Shown here one piece after another: positions 39,228-48,756 of a stretch of DNA of 64,000 nucleotides (its first letter is position 1; every line of letters starts with the position of its first letter). A model generated the notes under the pieces. That model was given only the letters and a program-made list of their open reading frames with translations. It was not told where the DNA came from and did no database searches. A program made the translations under genes and the position numbers. Source of the DNA: an uncultured Hyphomicrobiales bacterium (GTDB taxonomy: Bacteria; Pseudomonadota; Alphaproteobacteria; Rhizobiales; Beijerinckiaceae); assembly GCA_903847605.1 (NCBI GenBank), contig CAINED010000024.1, forward strand, positions 62,001 through 126,000. Reading direction: 5' to 3'.

Positions 39228-40523
39228 TTGAACGCAAACGTGTATTTTTCCCGCACGCCAGCGGCGACGACCCGCCGCGCGTTCCTGACTGGCGCATGCG
39301 CTGCCGCGACGGCATCGCTATCTGCGGGGGCCTGGGCGCAACCAGCGCGACTATCTCTGCGCCGAGGAGGCTCCCTCCACTCCATCCTGAACTGGCCGGA
39401 ACTGGAAGCCGGCAGTAAGGACCGGTTCGCTTGGCCGCCGTTCGCTGCGGCGAAATATCAGGTGAACCCGCGCCTTCTGTCCGCATTTCGCCGGGCCGGC
39501 CTCGACTTCATCCGCCTCACTATCGATCCCGGCATCTTTATGGCCACGCAGGGAGCAAGGCGCGACGAACTCGACGCGATCCTACTCTCGCGATGCCGCC
39601 TTCTGATCGACTCCGGCCTCAATGTCATCGTCGATTTCCATCCGATCTCGCAGGTTTCGGCGTGGACGCCGGACCGCATCATCACGAACGAGACGACACA
39701 AAAGGCCTTTTTCGATTTGATCGGGCGAACAGCGAATGTGCTGCGCGCGCTCGATGGCTCGAAGGTCGCTCTGGAATTCATGAACGAACCGCCACATGGC
39801 TACGACGGCGCCACATCAGCGCGCTGGCAGCGCATGCTGGTCGAGATGCACAGGATCGCACGGGCCGCTCATCCAGACCTGACTTTGGTGATGACCGGCG
39901 CTGCAAGCGGCGGCATCAAAGGGTTGATGAATGTCGATGCGCGCGTGTTCAAGGACGACAACATCTACTGGTCGTTCCACTACTATTCTCCGCACCACTT
40001 CACCCATCAGGGTGTCGTGACCTCGCAATCCAACATGCTGCACTTCCGCTATCTCACGGAATTGCCCTACCCTGCCGACGCCGCCAGCCCGGAATTGACA
40101 ATGGAAACCGTGCGCCAGGCGATACGCGCTGATGCTTCCCTGAACGGGTTGCAACGCCTGCAAATCGAAGGCGCCGCAATGGAGTCCATTCGGAAGTACT
40201 TCGCCGAAAACTTCGGACCGAAGAACATCGGTGCGGAATTCGACAAGGTCGTCGAATGGGCAAATCGCAACGGTGTGAAGCCGGAAAAGATTTTGCTCGG
40301 AGAGTTCGGCGCGGCGCGACGCAATACCAGGGGCAACGGCGCACTCAATCGCCACAGGCAAGACTGGATGCGCGATGTACGCATGGCTGCGGAGCAGCGC
40401 GGTTTCGCCTGGGCGCTGTGGGATATCGACGACAATCAGATGGGCATGGTCACACAGCGGGGCAGCGGCATGCTGGATGCGCAAGTGCTGAAGGCGCTCG
40501 GCCTCAACGATATCACCGGCTAG
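39228..40523 (+). CDS. Glycoside hydrolase family 5 (cellulase-like), Tat signal
   Basis: TTRRAFLTGACAAATASLSAGAWA; GLNVIVDFHPIS..VALEFMNEPPHG..ILLGEFGA (acid/base NEP and nucleophile E motifs); TTG start after gaaagga. Confidence 0.85.
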   Translation: MNANVYFSRTPAATTRRAFLTGACAAATASLSAGAWAQPARLSLRRGGSLHSILNWPELEAGSKDRFAWPPFAAAKYQVNPRLLSAFRRAGLDFIRLTIDPGIFMATQGARRDELDAILLSRCRLLIDSGLNVIVDFHPISQVSAWTPDRIITNETTQKAFFDLIGRTANVLRALDGSKVALEFMNEPPHGYDGATSARWQRMLVEMHRIARAAHPDLTLVMTGAASGGIKGLMNVDARVFKDDNIYWSFHYYSPHHFTHQGVVTSQSNMLHFRYLTELPYPADAASPELTMETVRQAIRADASLNGLQRLQIEGAAMESIRKYFAENFGPKNIGAEFDKVVEWANRNGVKPEKILLGEFGAARRNTRGNGALNRHRQDWMRDVRMAAEQRGFAWALWDIDDNQMGMVTQRGSGMLDAQVLKALGLNDITG

Positions 40524-40550
40524 AAACCGATAGCGCTAGGAAAATACGCT

Positions 40551-41681
40551 TCAGCGGCGGCGATATTTCTCATGCGCTCCGCGAATAGCTGCCGCGAATT
40601 TAGAGATTTCAAAACGCTCGCAATAAATCCGGCGCGACTCCTGCTGCATGCGCTGGCGCAATTCCGAATCCTCGACGAGCTGACGCAAGGCATTCTCGAT
40701 CGCGGCGGCATTGCGTTCGACGACCATGCCATTCACGCCGTCGATGGCCACGTCCCGAACAGCGCCCACGTCCGTCGCTACCAGCGCGGCGCCAGCCGAT
40801 GCGCCCTCAATGAGAGCTAGAGGAAGGGCCTCCGCGCGGGACGGCAAAACAACGATATCGGCAGCGCGCATCAATTCATGCACACGCGCAATATCGATCC
40901 ATCCCGTGAAGTCGATGCGGTCTGCGATGCCGTAATCGCGGGCGACCTTCGCCAGCGGCTCCAACTCGCCATTGCCGGCAATCGTACAACGCCAAAGCAC
41001 GGGACTGTCCTTCATCCCCGCAAGGGCTGCGAGGAGAAGATGCGCGCCCTTGCGTTCGGCGAGTTCCCCGGAAAAAACGATGTTGACTGTGTCCTGTCTT
41101 GGACGAGGAATTGAGACGTTTTTCCCGATATCCGGAATGCCATTGTGAACGATGGAAATCAGATCGGGCTTAACGCCCATCCGCTCGAATGGTCCACGAT
41201 AGGCCTCGCCCAGGACGATCACGCCGGCAGCGTTACGAGCCAATGCTCCGAGCGCACGGAACCAGGGTTTGCGCTCGTGCTCGATCTCCTCGCTCATCAT
41301 GCCATGAAACTGGATGACATAGGGCATGCGGAAGAGCCGCGCGACTTTCCCGAATACAACTTTCCGCAGGGCGCTGCCGTTCGTTGAGACGTGTATATGC
41401 GCGATGTCATGCTGGCCGGAGAGACAAGCCCAGGCAAAACGAACAAGCGCGCCAGCGAAGGTAAAAACCCAGAGGGGGTCCGGCCACTCGCCGCGGCTCC
41501 CGATAAACTCGATGTCCGCCGCTGTGCCACGTTGGGACAAATATTCATTGAGATAGAGATTGAGGCGGTCGATGCCGCCGCGGCCCTGAAGGCCGACAGG
41601 CGTGACGACAATGGCCCTCGCCTCGCGCCGCGCCTTGCCTGCAATATCTTGCGCACCCGTTAGGGTATAGGTTTTTTCCAT
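40551..41681 (-). CDS. Glycosyltransferase family 4
   Basis: GGIDRLNLYLNEYL..IVFSGELAERKGAHLLLAAL..VLPSRAEALPLALIEGASAGAALVATDVGAVRDV. Confidence 0.9.
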   Translation of the reverse strand: MEKTYTLTGAQDIAGKARREARAIVVTPVGLQGRGGIDRLNLYLNEYLSQRGTAADIEFIGSRGEWPDPLWVFTFAGALVRFAWACLSGQHDIAHIHVSTNGSALRKVVFGKVARLFRMPYVIQFHGMMSEEIEHERKPWFRALGALARNAAGVIVLGEAYRGPFERMGVKPDLISIVHNGIPDIGKNVSIPRPRQDTVNIVFSGELAERKGAHLLLAALAGMKDSPVLWRCTIAGNGELEPLAKVARDYGIADRIDFTGWIDIARVHELMRAADIVVLPSRAEALPLALIEGASAGAALVATDVGAVRDVAIDGVNGMVVERNAAAIENALRQLVEDSELRQRMQQESRRIYCERFEISKFAAAIRGAHEKYRRR

Positions 41682-41697
41682 GGCCGCATTCCGGAAC

Positions 41698-43665
41698 TCA
41701 GGCCGCGTCTGTGCCGAATTCGATCACAGTGCGCGCCGGTGTCTTCCCAATGAGTCCTGAGAGCAAGATTCTTGCCGTATTGTCGAGCTTGCCGAAGCGC
41801 GGCGAAAACACAGTCTCCTCGACTGTGACTTTGAAAAAATCCGGCGCGATCAATCGGAACAACGCTGCGCCGCCGGGGTCGGCCCGATCATGCAGGGAAA
41901 TGGCGCTCCCCGATATTTCCGCGCGGACATGCGGCGCACAAAGAAATGCAATTTCGACTGCCTTATCTCCATCAATCCCTTCGAGGCTGTCGATTATGGT
42001 GAATCCCGTCGCCGATCCCATGATTTCGCGCCTGTGCGTGACGCCGGCCCTTGCTTGGTAACCATCGTGTTCACCCGCTACGCTCCAGGTTTCGCCTGCC
42101 TTGAAATCAAGCAATCTTGCACGCGCTTTTGACGACCAACTGAAGGCTGCTGAAGGTTCGCTTTGCGAATATCCTGGCAGCGAAAGCGTGTTGTGCGCTG
42201 GCGATGCACGCAACGCGTTACGCCTGCTTTCTCCCGAGTGATAAAGCCATGTTCCCGCATCGATGAAGACAGGCTTCCCGTCGAGTGAAAGCCAGATGGA
42301 CAGAGCATCGGCATGACCGTGCGCGGCAAGAGAGAGATAGCCGAGCGGCCCGTGATCGAACACGAGATGAACGTCATGTACACCGATGTTTTGCCGAAGG
42401 ATCGTGTAGCCACCGTCGGGATAGGCATTGAAAGCGACATTCGCATCGACTTGCATTCGCTGCGCATGCGCGCCGAAAAGAGCTTCCCGGAAGTAGCCGG
42501 GAACAATACCGCGCGATTGCCCCCTTTCGCATAAAGCCGCAACGCAGGCAGCGACGGATGCCGCATAATGGGGCTCGTCGACATGCGGCGCGAGGAGCGC
42601 CCGTCCCTCGTCGTCATCGCCGATGGCAGGGATATTGCCGCTGGAATCCTGCAGAACCGTCAGAAATTCAGCGCCTGCATGCAGACGACCGATCGTCTGC
42701 GAAGAAAACGGCTCGCCCGCAAACTTCCCAAGGAGCGCGCCGAAAGCGATCAACTCCATTGTAAATGCCTGATAGGTCGGAGACTGCTCGCCGCCGACGC
42801 CATCGGGATAAATCTGCAACAGTGTTTCCCTTTCCATGATTTCGCGGCCATATACCCGCCAGCGATGTGCGTGTGAATGACCGGGCAAAAGAAGTCCCGC
42901 GCAATAAAGGCCGATCCCCTCGGCGACGCGATGATTGTTCGCGGAAGAATAAAGAGAAGGCAGCGCTTCCAGCATGTTCGCATGGGCGATGGTGAAGGTT
43001 GCCAGACGCCCGGCATCGTCGCGCTGCAGGCCATCGGGTCCGAGCGCCGCCACCAACAAGGTAATAGACACGAGCCTGAGGGATAGTTCGATGCCAGAAA
43101 CCCAATTCACGCCACTATAAGGCGGGTTGGCTTCCATCCAGGATTGCAAACACGCCAGACACCACTGCCGCGCGGCAGCGGCTTCGTCTCCATCCGACGC
43201 AATGATTGCAGCCAGCGGATGCAGAATTTGTAGCCGGTTCGGCTCCCAAACAAATTTTACATCGCCAAATGGACGGGTCGCAGAGGGAGTCGCGCTTGTC
43301 GAGCGCACATCCACAGCAAATGCTGACACCCCTACCCCCGGCCAATTGCGTCCCGAAACGGGATCGCGATGCCAGAGTTCTGCAATCCGGCGTTCATCCC
43401 GTTCCCGGCTCAATTCGGGATCGACGCCGAGAAAGCGAGCGCCTTTTAAGACTTCATCAACCGTACCGGTCCTCGCCGTTCGCAGCCTGCCCCGGAGATC
43501 GGCAAGATCGGCTAACGCGCCGGCGTTAACGGCGCTAAACGCTTCCCAGCCGCCGCGCATACGCGCGAGCTGCTTCTTCCTCACGAGCTCCTTGAATCGG
43601 TGGAGGATTTCCGCAGGGCTCATCGCAGCGAGGCGCGCAGCATAAAATTTCAGTCTGCCGCCCAT
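41698..43665 (-). CDS. Heparinase II/III family protein
   Basis: GLYCAGLLLPG..DHGPLGYLSLAAHGHADALSIWLSLDGKPVFIDAGTWLYHSGESRRNALRASPAHNTL. Confidence 0.9.
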   Translation of the reverse strand: MGGRLKFYAARLAAMSPAEILHRFKELVRKKQLARMRGGWEAFSAVNAGALADLADLRGRLRTARTGTVDEVLKGARFLGVDPELSRERDERRIAELWHRDPVSGRNWPGVGVSAFAVDVRSTSATPSATRPFGDVKFVWEPNRLQILHPLAAIIASDGDEAAAARQWCLACLQSWMEANPPYSGVNWVSGIELSLRLVSITLLVAALGPDGLQRDDAGRLATFTIAHANMLEALPSLYSSANNHRVAEGIGLYCAGLLLPGHSHAHRWRVYGREIMERETLLQIYPDGVGGEQSPTYQAFTMELIAFGALLGKFAGEPFSSQTIGRLHAGAEFLTVLQDSSGNIPAIGDDDEGRALLAPHVDEPHYAASVAACVAALCERGQSRGIVPGYFREALFGAHAQRMQVDANVAFNAYPDGGYTILRQNIGVHDVHLVFDHGPLGYLSLAAHGHADALSIWLSLDGKPVFIDAGTWLYHSGESRRNALRASPAHNTLSLPGYSQSEPSAAFSWSSKARARLLDFKAGETWSVAGEHDGYQARAGVTHRREIMGSATGFTIIDSLEGIDGDKAVEIAFLCAPHVRAEISGSAISLHDRADPGGAALFRLIAPDFFKVTVEETVFSPRFGKLDNTARILLSGLIGKTPARTVIEFGTDAA

Positions 43666-43940
43666 GCGAATTCAGGCTCCAACTTTCCAGATACGTTAAT
43701 CACAATCCAGCCTCCACACTAAAGCTGCGGCGTAAACAAGCCGTATGAAGCCCGATCTTCAGGTTTGGCTGGCACATGCCTTGAACAATAAACCTCGAGC
43801 CGCACCGGCGTTTCAATCTGGCACATAATGTCAGTCGAAAGCGATGATGCGGCTCTCCGTGCAAGTTCCCGCGTGCGGCGGCGAAAGGGCCGGAACTTCA
43901 AATTCGCCGCCCGGCGCGGCGAACGACACGGGAATGCGGC

Positions 43941-45743
43941 ATGTGTGGAATTGCGGGCCTCGCCCTCAGAAATCTCGACGAAGACCTCCGGCGCCGCTTC
44001 TCGCGCCTTGCCAGCACGCATCTTTCGCGGCGCGGGCCCGATGCGTTTAACAGCGCCACTTTCGTCCAGCCCAACGGAGCGAGCGTCGATCTGCATCATG
44101 CGCGCCTTTCGATCATCGACATTGCAGGTGGCAGCCAGCCGATGTCGTCGAGCGCGGGGACAATCGTATACAACGGCGAAATCTACAATTTTAACGATCT
44201 CCGCGATAACAGGACAAACTACGCCACCCGCTCGGACACGGAAGTGCTGCTGCGGGGTCTTGCGGAAAATCCCTTCGCTTTTCTCAACCGCGCGGAAGGC
44301 ATGTTTGCGTTCGGTTATCTCGACGAGCGCAATCGCCGCCTCATCGTCGCGCGCGACCCCTTCGGGATCAAACCGGCCTACATCTTCAAGTCGGAAAATG
44401 CTTTCGCATTCGCATCGTCGTTGCACCCGCTGATGGCGCTGTCGAAGAAGGAAATCAACGAGCAGGCGCTCGTCGAGTACTATTCTTCACGCGGCATGCG
44501 CGGCTCCAGTACGATATTCAGAGACATCATCGAGGTCGCGCCGGGCTATGCCTTCATTCTCGATCTCGACACATGGCAAGTCACGTCGACCAAATGGGCG
44601 CAAGAGCGTAATGTCGCGCGACGCAAGGGCAACGAAGCAGATCTTGCCGCCGAACTCGACGACATTCTCGACCGCTCCGTCAAAACGCATCTGATCTCGG
44701 ACGTTCCCGTTGCGACTTTGCTTTCGGGTGGCATCGATTCGAGCCTGGTGACGGCGCTTGCGGCCAAGCATGCGCCGCATGTCGCGGCCTTCACGATGGG
44801 CTTCCGGGACAAGCGCTACGACGAAAGCGAATTCGCTGCGGCGCTGGCGCGCAAATATGGACTAAAGCATCACATCGTCTATTGCGAAGACTCCGACTTT
44901 CTTTCGCTGATCGACCAGTGGCCTCTCGTGATGGACGATGCGGTGGCCAACCCCTCTACTGTTCTGCTCTACGCCATCTCCAATTTCGCACGCGAGAACG
45001 GGCATAAGGTTCTTCTTGCCGGAGAGGGTGCGGACGAGATGTTCGCGGGCTATCACCAGCAATGGCGCTTCAATATAGCGCGCAAGCTTTACCCCGTCGG
45101 CAGATTTGCACCCTGCATTCCCGGCTGGATCGAACGCCTGGCTCCCCACAAGACCCGGCTCATTCATGCTGCGCGCATGGCGACGCAGCGTTGCGCCTTT
45201 CATGGCACGAGCACGATCTTCGAGCCGCATACGCTCGAAAAAACCTTTGCCGTTGCGCCGCGCCCTGCTCCGCGCGCACGCACACTGCACGACGCCCTGC
45301 AGCTCGATCAGAAATATCGTCTCCCGGATGACATGCTCACAGCTGCGGATCGCGCAACGATGCATGCTTCGGTTGAAGCGCGCGTGCCTTTCGTGACCCG
45401 TGAGGTCGCCAATTTCGCGGCAAGCCTGCCAGATCACATGCTGATTTCCGGCTTTACGCAGAAGGTGTTGCTGCGCCGCGTCGCGCGCAATCACGTCCCG
45501 GCCACCTGTATCGACAGGCGCAAGGTCGGCTTCGATCTGCCGCTTTCGCGCTGGTTCCGGACGACGCTGCGAGATCGTCTTTTCGGCGCCATGTGGAACA
45601 GCTGGCAGAAGGATTATTTCCGGCCCGGCGCTCTCGAAAAAGTCGTCGACTGGCATATGAGCGGCAAAGCGGATCTGCCGGACAAGCTCTGGGCCTTCAT
45701 GCTGCTTGAAAACAACGTGCGCGCCCTGCGCGCGATCCATTGA
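43941..45743 (+). CDS. asnB: Asparagine synthase (glutamine-hydrolysing)-like amidotransferase
   Basis: MCGIAGLALRN (N-terminal nucleophile Cys), SRRGPDA, IVYNGEIYNF, SGGIDSSLVTALAA. Confidence 0.92.
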   Translation: MCGIAGLALRNLDEDLRRRFSRLASTHLSRRGPDAFNSATFVQPNGASVDLHHARLSIIDIAGGSQPMSSSAGTIVYNGEIYNFNDLRDNRTNYATRSDTEVLLRGLAENPFAFLNRAEGMFAFGYLDERNRRLIVARDPFGIKPAYIFKSENAFAFASSLHPLMALSKKEINEQALVEYYSSRGMRGSSTIFRDIIEVAPGYAFILDLDTWQVTSTKWAQERNVARRKGNEADLAAELDDILDRSVKTHLISDVPVATLLSGGIDSSLVTALAAKHAPHVAAFTMGFRDKRYDESEFAAALARKYGLKHHIVYCEDSDFLSLIDQWPLVMDDAVANPSTVLLYAISNFARENGHKVLLAGEGADEMFAGYHQQWRFNIARKLYPVGRFAPCIPGWIERLAPHKTRLIHAARMATQRCAFHGTSTIFEPHTLEKTFAVAPRPAPRARTLHDALQLDQKYRLPDDMLTAADRATMHASVEARVPFVTREVANFAASLPDHMLISGFTQKVLLRRVARNHVPATCIDRRKVGFDLPLSRWFRTTLRDRLFGAMWNSWQKDYFRPGALEKVVDWHMSGKADLPDKLWAFMLLENNVRALRAIH

Positions 45744-45751
45744 GCGCGGCG

Positions 45752-47092
45752 ATGTTCGAAAAGCTGAAACATATCCCGCTGGCGAATGCGATGCTTCGCC
45801 GCCCGCCCGGATTTTATCGCGCGGCGCGCCGGCTTCTGGCGAATGCTGCAGATATGACGCCAGCAACTCTTGATGCGTGGCGGCGACAAAAGCTGTCGCT
45901 CATTCTGGAGAATGCGCGCAAACTTCCCGGTTATGCGGGCGCACCCAGGACTGACGACCTCTCGGCCTGGCCCGTTCTGGCCAAAGGAGCGATCCTCGGA
46001 CGCGAAGGAGATTTTGCGACCTCTTCGTTTTTGCCTTCCGTGCCCGCAGCAACCGGCGGCACCACGGGACAGCCGATGAAGCTGGCGCGCACATGGCGCT
46101 CGGTCGCGTTCGAGCAGGCTGTCATCGATCATCTCTGTGCAAATTGCGGCATCGAGCCTGCAAAGGCGCGCATAGCCATTTTGCGGGGAGACTCGATCAA
46201 GCCCGCTTCCGACATGACGCCTCCCTACTGGATCGACGAAGGACTGAAGCGGCGAATTTTTTCGGCTCATCATCTCAGTCGCGAAAACATCGCGCACTAT
46301 CGCGCCGCGCTGACCGAATTCGCTCCAGAAATTCTGTTCTGCTATCCGTCTTCGCTGGCAACGCTGGTCAATCTGCTTGACGAAGATTGCAGCGTAAAAA
46401 TTCCGCTGGTATTCGCATCGTCGGAAATGCTGCCGCTCGCGACCCTGCAGAGAGCTCGAAAAGTACTCTCTGCGGATGTCATCGACTTCTACGGCCATGC
46501 CGAGCGCATCGCCTGCGCCTGGTCGCTGAACGGCGAGGGCTATCGCTTTCTTCCTGCTTACGGCTACATGGAATTGCTGCCGGCCGGCGAAGGCCTTGCA
46601 CGGATCGTGGCGACTTCGCTCAACCCCCAAGGCCAGATTTTCGTACGCTACGATACGGGCGATCTTGCCCGCGTGCCCTCGCAGGATCCCTGCATTCTCG
46701 AAGAGATTGCACGGGGAATTCGGACTTTCGAGGGAATCGAAGGTCGAGATAGCGAATTCGTCGATCTGCCGGGCGGTCGCCGCATCATCGGCTTGAACCA
46801 TATTCCGCGTGGCGTCTCGGGCGCCGCCAGCATTCAGGTCCATCATAATGCCGCCGAAGAAGTGACGCTCTACGTCACGCCTTCCGCTTCCCCGGCAAAT
46901 CTTGGGGTGGATCAGCTCATCGCGAACTTCCGGCAGAAATTTCCCGCTCACATCAAGGCCCGGATTGTTTTCGTCGAGCGCCCCGTTCGCGAACGCAATG
47001 GCAAGGCGCCGCTTCTTCTGCGGACGCCCGATGCCGCCTCCATCGCCCTTTCGCCCAAACAACCCCTGTCTCACCTGGAGTACGCCGCATGA
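45752..47092 (+). CDS. CapK/phenylacetate-CoA ligase-like adenylate-forming protein
   Basis: PAATGGTTGQPMKLARTWRS..DVIDFYGHAERIACA..ILVRYDTGD-type motif (IFVRYDTGDLARV); alternative TTG start at 45740 overlaps asnB stop. Confidence 0.82.
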   Translation: MFEKLKHIPLANAMLRRPPGFYRAARRLLANAADMTPATLDAWRRQKLSLILENARKLPGYAGAPRTDDLSAWPVLAKGAILGREGDFATSSFLPSVPAATGGTTGQPMKLARTWRSVAFEQAVIDHLCANCGIEPAKARIAILRGDSIKPASDMTPPYWIDEGLKRRIFSAHHLSRENIAHYRAALTEFAPEILFCYPSSLATLVNLLDEDCSVKIPLVFASSEMLPLATLQRARKVLSADVIDFYGHAERIACAWSLNGEGYRFLPAYGYMELLPAGEGLARIVATSLNPQGQIFVRYDTGDLARVPSQDPCILEEIARGIRTFEGIEGRDSEFVDLPGGRRIIGLNHIPRGVSGAASIQVHHNAAEEVTLYVTPSASPANLGVDQLIANFRQKFPAHIKARIVFVERPVRERNGKAPLLLRTPDAASIALSPKQPLSHLEYAA

Positions 47093-47937
47093 CATCGCTG
47101 TCGAAGAACGAAACTGCATTCACCGCTGCTCAATGGGAGGAGATCGAGCGCGAAGAGCACGACCGCGTCTATGCGCATCTCGATCCCTTCCAGGGTTCGG
47201 ATGTTATCGATCCAGCCCGCGTGATGATCTGGGAAGATTATTGCTACAAGGCCGGCGCGCGTCCCGACCGCGGCCATCGCACGCGGCGTTTGTTCGAGCT
47301 CGTCGATATCGACAATCTCGAGGGCAAGAGAATCCTCGATGTCGGCTGCGGCATCGGCCAGTATTCGGTTTTCTTTGCCATGAAGGGCGCGGATGTCACC
47401 GCATTCGACATATCCCCGGTCGGCGTGGAACGCGGCAAGCAGATCGCCAGGGTTAACGGCGTCGAGGACCGCTGCCGCTTCGAAGTCGCCAATGCCTCGG
47501 ATATGCCCTATGCCGACGAGAGCTTCGACATCGTGATCTATCACGAGGTGCTGCACCACGCGATCAAGTATCCCAACGTACGCGAGGAAACGCTGCGCGT
47601 TCTGAAGCCCAGCGGAAAGGTCGTGATCAGCGAGACGCTGCGCGGCAACAAGCTGCTGTCTTTGGCGCGCCGCATCAGCATGTCCGGGGAAGAAGCGAAA
47701 GGCGACGTCATACTGGAAACTGACGATCTGCGCGGCTTCGCAAACGGCTTTTCGGCCTATCGAATCGAGCCGATGTCACTCTTCTTCATGCTCAAGCGTG
47801 TGTTCCATTCCCGCACACGCAATCCCATGGTCCGCTTCTTGCTGTGGTCCATCAAGAAGACCGACGATGCCTTGCTCGCCGCCTTCCCCTCCATGCGCCA
47901 TTTCTGCGGAGAATGCGTGATGGTGATGCGCAAGTAA
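47089..47937 (+). CDS. Class I SAM-dependent methyltransferase
   Basis: RILDVGCGIGQYSVFFAMKGADVTAFDISPVGVERGKQIA..ESFDIVIYHEVLHHA; ATGA overlap with previous gene. Confidence 0.92.
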   Translation: MTSLSKNETAFTAAQWEEIEREEHDRVYAHLDPFQGSDVIDPARVMIWEDYCYKAGARPDRGHRTRRLFELVDIDNLEGKRILDVGCGIGQYSVFFAMKGADVTAFDISPVGVERGKQIARVNGVEDRCRFEVANASDMPYADESFDIVIYHEVLHHAIKYPNVREETLRVLKPSGKVVISETLRGNKLLSLARRISMSGEEAKGDVILETDDLRGFANGFSAYRIEPMSLFFMLKRVFHSRTRNPMVRFLLWSIKKTDDALLAAFPSMRHFCGECVMVMRK

Positions 47938-47973
47938 GACTTAACTCAGATTCAATGATGCGGCAGGCCACAC

Positions 47974-48744
47974 ATGCGCACACGAATTCTCGATTGCCCG
48001 GTTGACGTACTCAGCCGGGAGGAAACCGTTCAGGCAGCGTTGCGGGCGATGAAAGATCGCTTGCCCTGCATGCATGTCTCACTCAACGTCGCGAAGCTGG
48101 TATCGGCGCGCACGGATGCCGACCTTGCGCGCGACATCGCCAGCGCCGACATCGTCGGCATCGACGGCATGGGCATCACTCTGGCGATGCGGCTCACCGG
48201 CCATCCCTCAGCGCCCCGCCTTGCCGGCGTCGATCTGTTTGAGGAATTGATGGCGCTTTGCGCCCGCGAAGGCTTGCGCCCCTTTCTGCTTGGCGCGAAA
48301 CAGGACGTCCTCGACGAAGCCATGCAACGTCTGCGAGATAGATTTCCGGGTCTCGATTTCGCCGGCGCTCATCACGGTTATTTCGACGGCCGTGACGGCG
48401 AGATCGCCGGCATCGTGCGCGCCTCGAAAGCTGACTGTCTGTTTCTCGCCATGCCTTCGCCCCGCAAGGAGCGTTTCATGGCGCGCTGGCGTAGCGAACT
48501 CGACGTACCCTTCGTCATGGGCATCGGCGGAACTCTCGACGTGATGGCCGGGAAGGTTTCGCGCGCGCCACGCCTGATGCAGCGCCTCGGCCTCGAATGG
48601 TTTTACCGGCTGGCGCAGGAACCGCGCCGCATGTGGAAAAGATATATGGGGACCAACGTTCAATTTGCAGTTCTGCTGGCGCGCGAGATCCTGTTCCGGC
48701 GCAAACCTGCCGGCATCGCCGAAGCCGGCAAGTCCACCAACTGA
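47974..48744 (+). CDS. WecG/TagA/CpsF family glycosyltransferase
   Basis: SLNVAKLVSA..ASADIVGIDGMGITLAMRLTG..LFLAMPSPRKERFMARW..VMGIGGTLDVMAGKVSRAPRLMQRLGLEWFYRLAQEPRRMWKRY. Confidence 0.95.
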   Translation: MRTRILDCPVDVLSREETVQAALRAMKDRLPCMHVSLNVAKLVSARTDADLARDIASADIVGIDGMGITLAMRLTGHPSAPRLAGVDLFEELMALCAREGLRPFLLGAKQDVLDEAMQRLRDRFPGLDFAGAHHGYFDGRDGEIAGIVRASKADCLFLAMPSPRKERFMARWRSELDVPFVMGIGGTLDVMAGKVSRAPRLMQRLGLEWFYRLAQEPRRMWKRYMGTNVQFAVLLAREILFRRKPAGIAEAGKSTN

Positions 48745-48756
48745 GCCGGAATTTTC

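Noticed and set aside
43768-43785. Possible sigma-54 promoter TGGCAC-N5-TTGAA upstream of asnB
   Set aside because: GG-N10-GA spacing lacks the invariant GC at -12; kept only as a repeated motif observation.
45614-47119. 501-aa minus-strand ORF antisense to the CapK-like gene
   Set aside because: Plus-strand product has clear adenylate-forming motifs and coupled neighbours; antisense translation looks random.
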